NCBI GenBank assembly: GCA_020054055.1
Contig: JAGVLZ010000302.1
Span: 1 to 5,693, forward strand
Length of the DNA: 5,693 nt
From: Phycisphaerales bacterium
GTDB taxonomy: Bacteria; Planctomycetota; Phycisphaerae; Phycisphaerales; UBA1924
Direction of reading: 5' to 3'
The first letter of the stretch is position 1. The number at the start of each line of letters is the position of its first letter. Below, in pieces: positions 5,132 through 5,693 of this stretch. The position numbers and the translations under genes were made by a program. Below the pieces are notes generated by a model. It was not told the origin of the DNA. It worked only from the letters and a program-made list of their open reading frames with translations, and ran no database searches.

Positions 5132-5152
5132 GGCGGTTCGTCTGCATTCCGG

Positions 5153-5182
5153 CCCGGCCTTGCCGAAGACGCCAAGACCGGG
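5153..5182 (-). terminator. Hairpin after trxB, probable terminator or 3' stabiliser
   Basis: Ten base pairs form between CCCGGTCTTG and CAAGGCCGGG (minus strand, 5182-5173 with 5162-5153) around a 10-nt loop. It starts 14 nt after the trxB stop. The single non-Watson-Crick position is a G-U wobble in minus-strand RNA but would be a C-A mismatch in plus-strand RNA, which fits a role in the trxB transcript. No T-tract follows, so it is not a classical intrinsic terminator. Confidence 0.55.
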
Positions 5183-5196
5183 GCAACCGTATTCGC

Positions 5197-5693
5197 TTAA
5201 TGCACGCCCTTCGCCCCAAGCCACCGCTCCGCGTCGAGCGCGGCCTGGCAGCCCATGCCCGCGGCGGTGACGGCCTGACGGTACTCGGAGTCCGCTATGT
5301 CGCCCGCGGCGAAGACGCCCTCGATGTTCGTGGTGCTTTTGCGCGTCTTGAGGCGGATGTAGCCGCCGGCGTCGAGTTCGATGCCCGCACCGGCGAGGAA
5401 CCTGGTTGCGGGTGTGTGGCCGATGGCGATGAAGAGGCCCTTCACGTCGAAGCGTGAGCGCTCTTTGGTGATGGTGTCTTCGAGGGTGAGCCCTTCGATC
5501 TTGTCGTCGCCGAGGACATCGACGACGACCTTGTTCCAGAGGACCTTCGCGTTGGGCTGGGCGAGGAAGCGCTGCTGCATGATCTTGCTGGCGCGGAACT
5601 GGTCGCGGCGGTGGATGATGGTGACGGTGCTGCCGAACTTGGAGAGGTAGGTGGCTTCTTCCATGGCGGTGTCGCCGCCGCCGACGACGGCGA
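5197..5693 (-). CDS. trxB: Thioredoxin reductase, C-terminal part
   Basis: This is the C-terminal part (165 residues) of the low-molecular-weight flavoenzyme that uses NADPH and FAD to reduce thioredoxin in the cytoplasm. The gene runs off the right edge, and the open frame there encodes AVVGGGDTAMEEATYL, the NADPH-domain dinucleotide loop. It continues with VTIIHRRDQFRASKIM, whose HRRDxFRA binds the NADPH 2'-phosphate. Next come FIAIGHTPAT and the C-terminal FAD-binding signature GVFAAGDIADSEYRQAVTAAGMGCQAAL. The FAD N-terminal loop and the redox CxxC lie outside the window, so the CxxC that separates TrxB from ferredoxin/flavodoxin-NADP reductase-like relatives cannot be checked. The internal ATG at 5664 is not the start. 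Stop TAA is at 5199-5197. Confidence 0.94.
   Translation of the reverse strand, partial: AVVGGGDTAMEEATYLSKFGSTVTIIHRRDQFRASKIMQQRFLAQPNAKVLWNKVVVDVLGDDKIEGLTLEDTITKERSRFDVKGLFIAIGHTPATRFLAGAGIELDAGGYIRLKTRKSTTNIEGVFAAGDIADSEYRQAVTAAGMGCQAALDAERWLGAKGVH

Overview
The window reads as chromosomal DNA from a GC-rich, flagellated, Gram-negative-type bacterium. A FlhG/MinD-like ATPase followed by a small membrane protein and a FliA/WhiG-type sigma factor, with GTG/TTG starts and mostly weak Shine-Dalgarno sequences, suggests a planctomycete (possibly Phycisphaerae). That assignment is inference from gene content and style; no marker gene here proves it.

Layout. Positions 1-2283 (+) are the tail of a flagellar regulatory cluster: flhG (its 5' end lies outside the window), a two-helix membrane protein of unknown function, then a leader of about 90 nt with a candidate promoter and three small hairpins, and the flagellar sigma factor fliA with a clear AAGGAG ribosome binding site. 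Positions 2284-2527 carry no gene but hold a terminator-like hairpin, a purine-rich repeat of a type often dispersed between bacterial genes, and a GATG-rich tract. Positions 2528-3687 (+) encode two biosynthetic enzymes, folK (folate) and trpF (tryptophan). They are separated by four exact copies of GATGAGGG that span the folK stop codon and form a textbook G-quadruplex motif just upstream of trpF.

From 3709 the genes lie on the minus strand. An unrecognised gene, of lower GC over at least part of its length, is split by what looks like a single-base frameshift (halves at 4423-4070 and 4170-3709). Upstream of it is a compact DUF433/DUF5615 pair, a predicted type II toxin-antitoxin module. 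The right edge (5693-5197) is the C-terminal part of thioredoxin reductase trxB, followed by a strong hairpin that separates it from the toxin-antitoxin pair.

The flagellar genes, folK, trpF and trxB are ordinary core genes. The block 3690-5150, with a toxin-antitoxin module and a broken orphan gene between two core genes, looks like a small accessory insertion. The non-coding signals most worth a second look are the G-quadruplex repeat between folK and trpF and the structured fliA leader. I found no rRNA, tRNA, CRISPR array, insertion sequence or clearly new multi-gene system.
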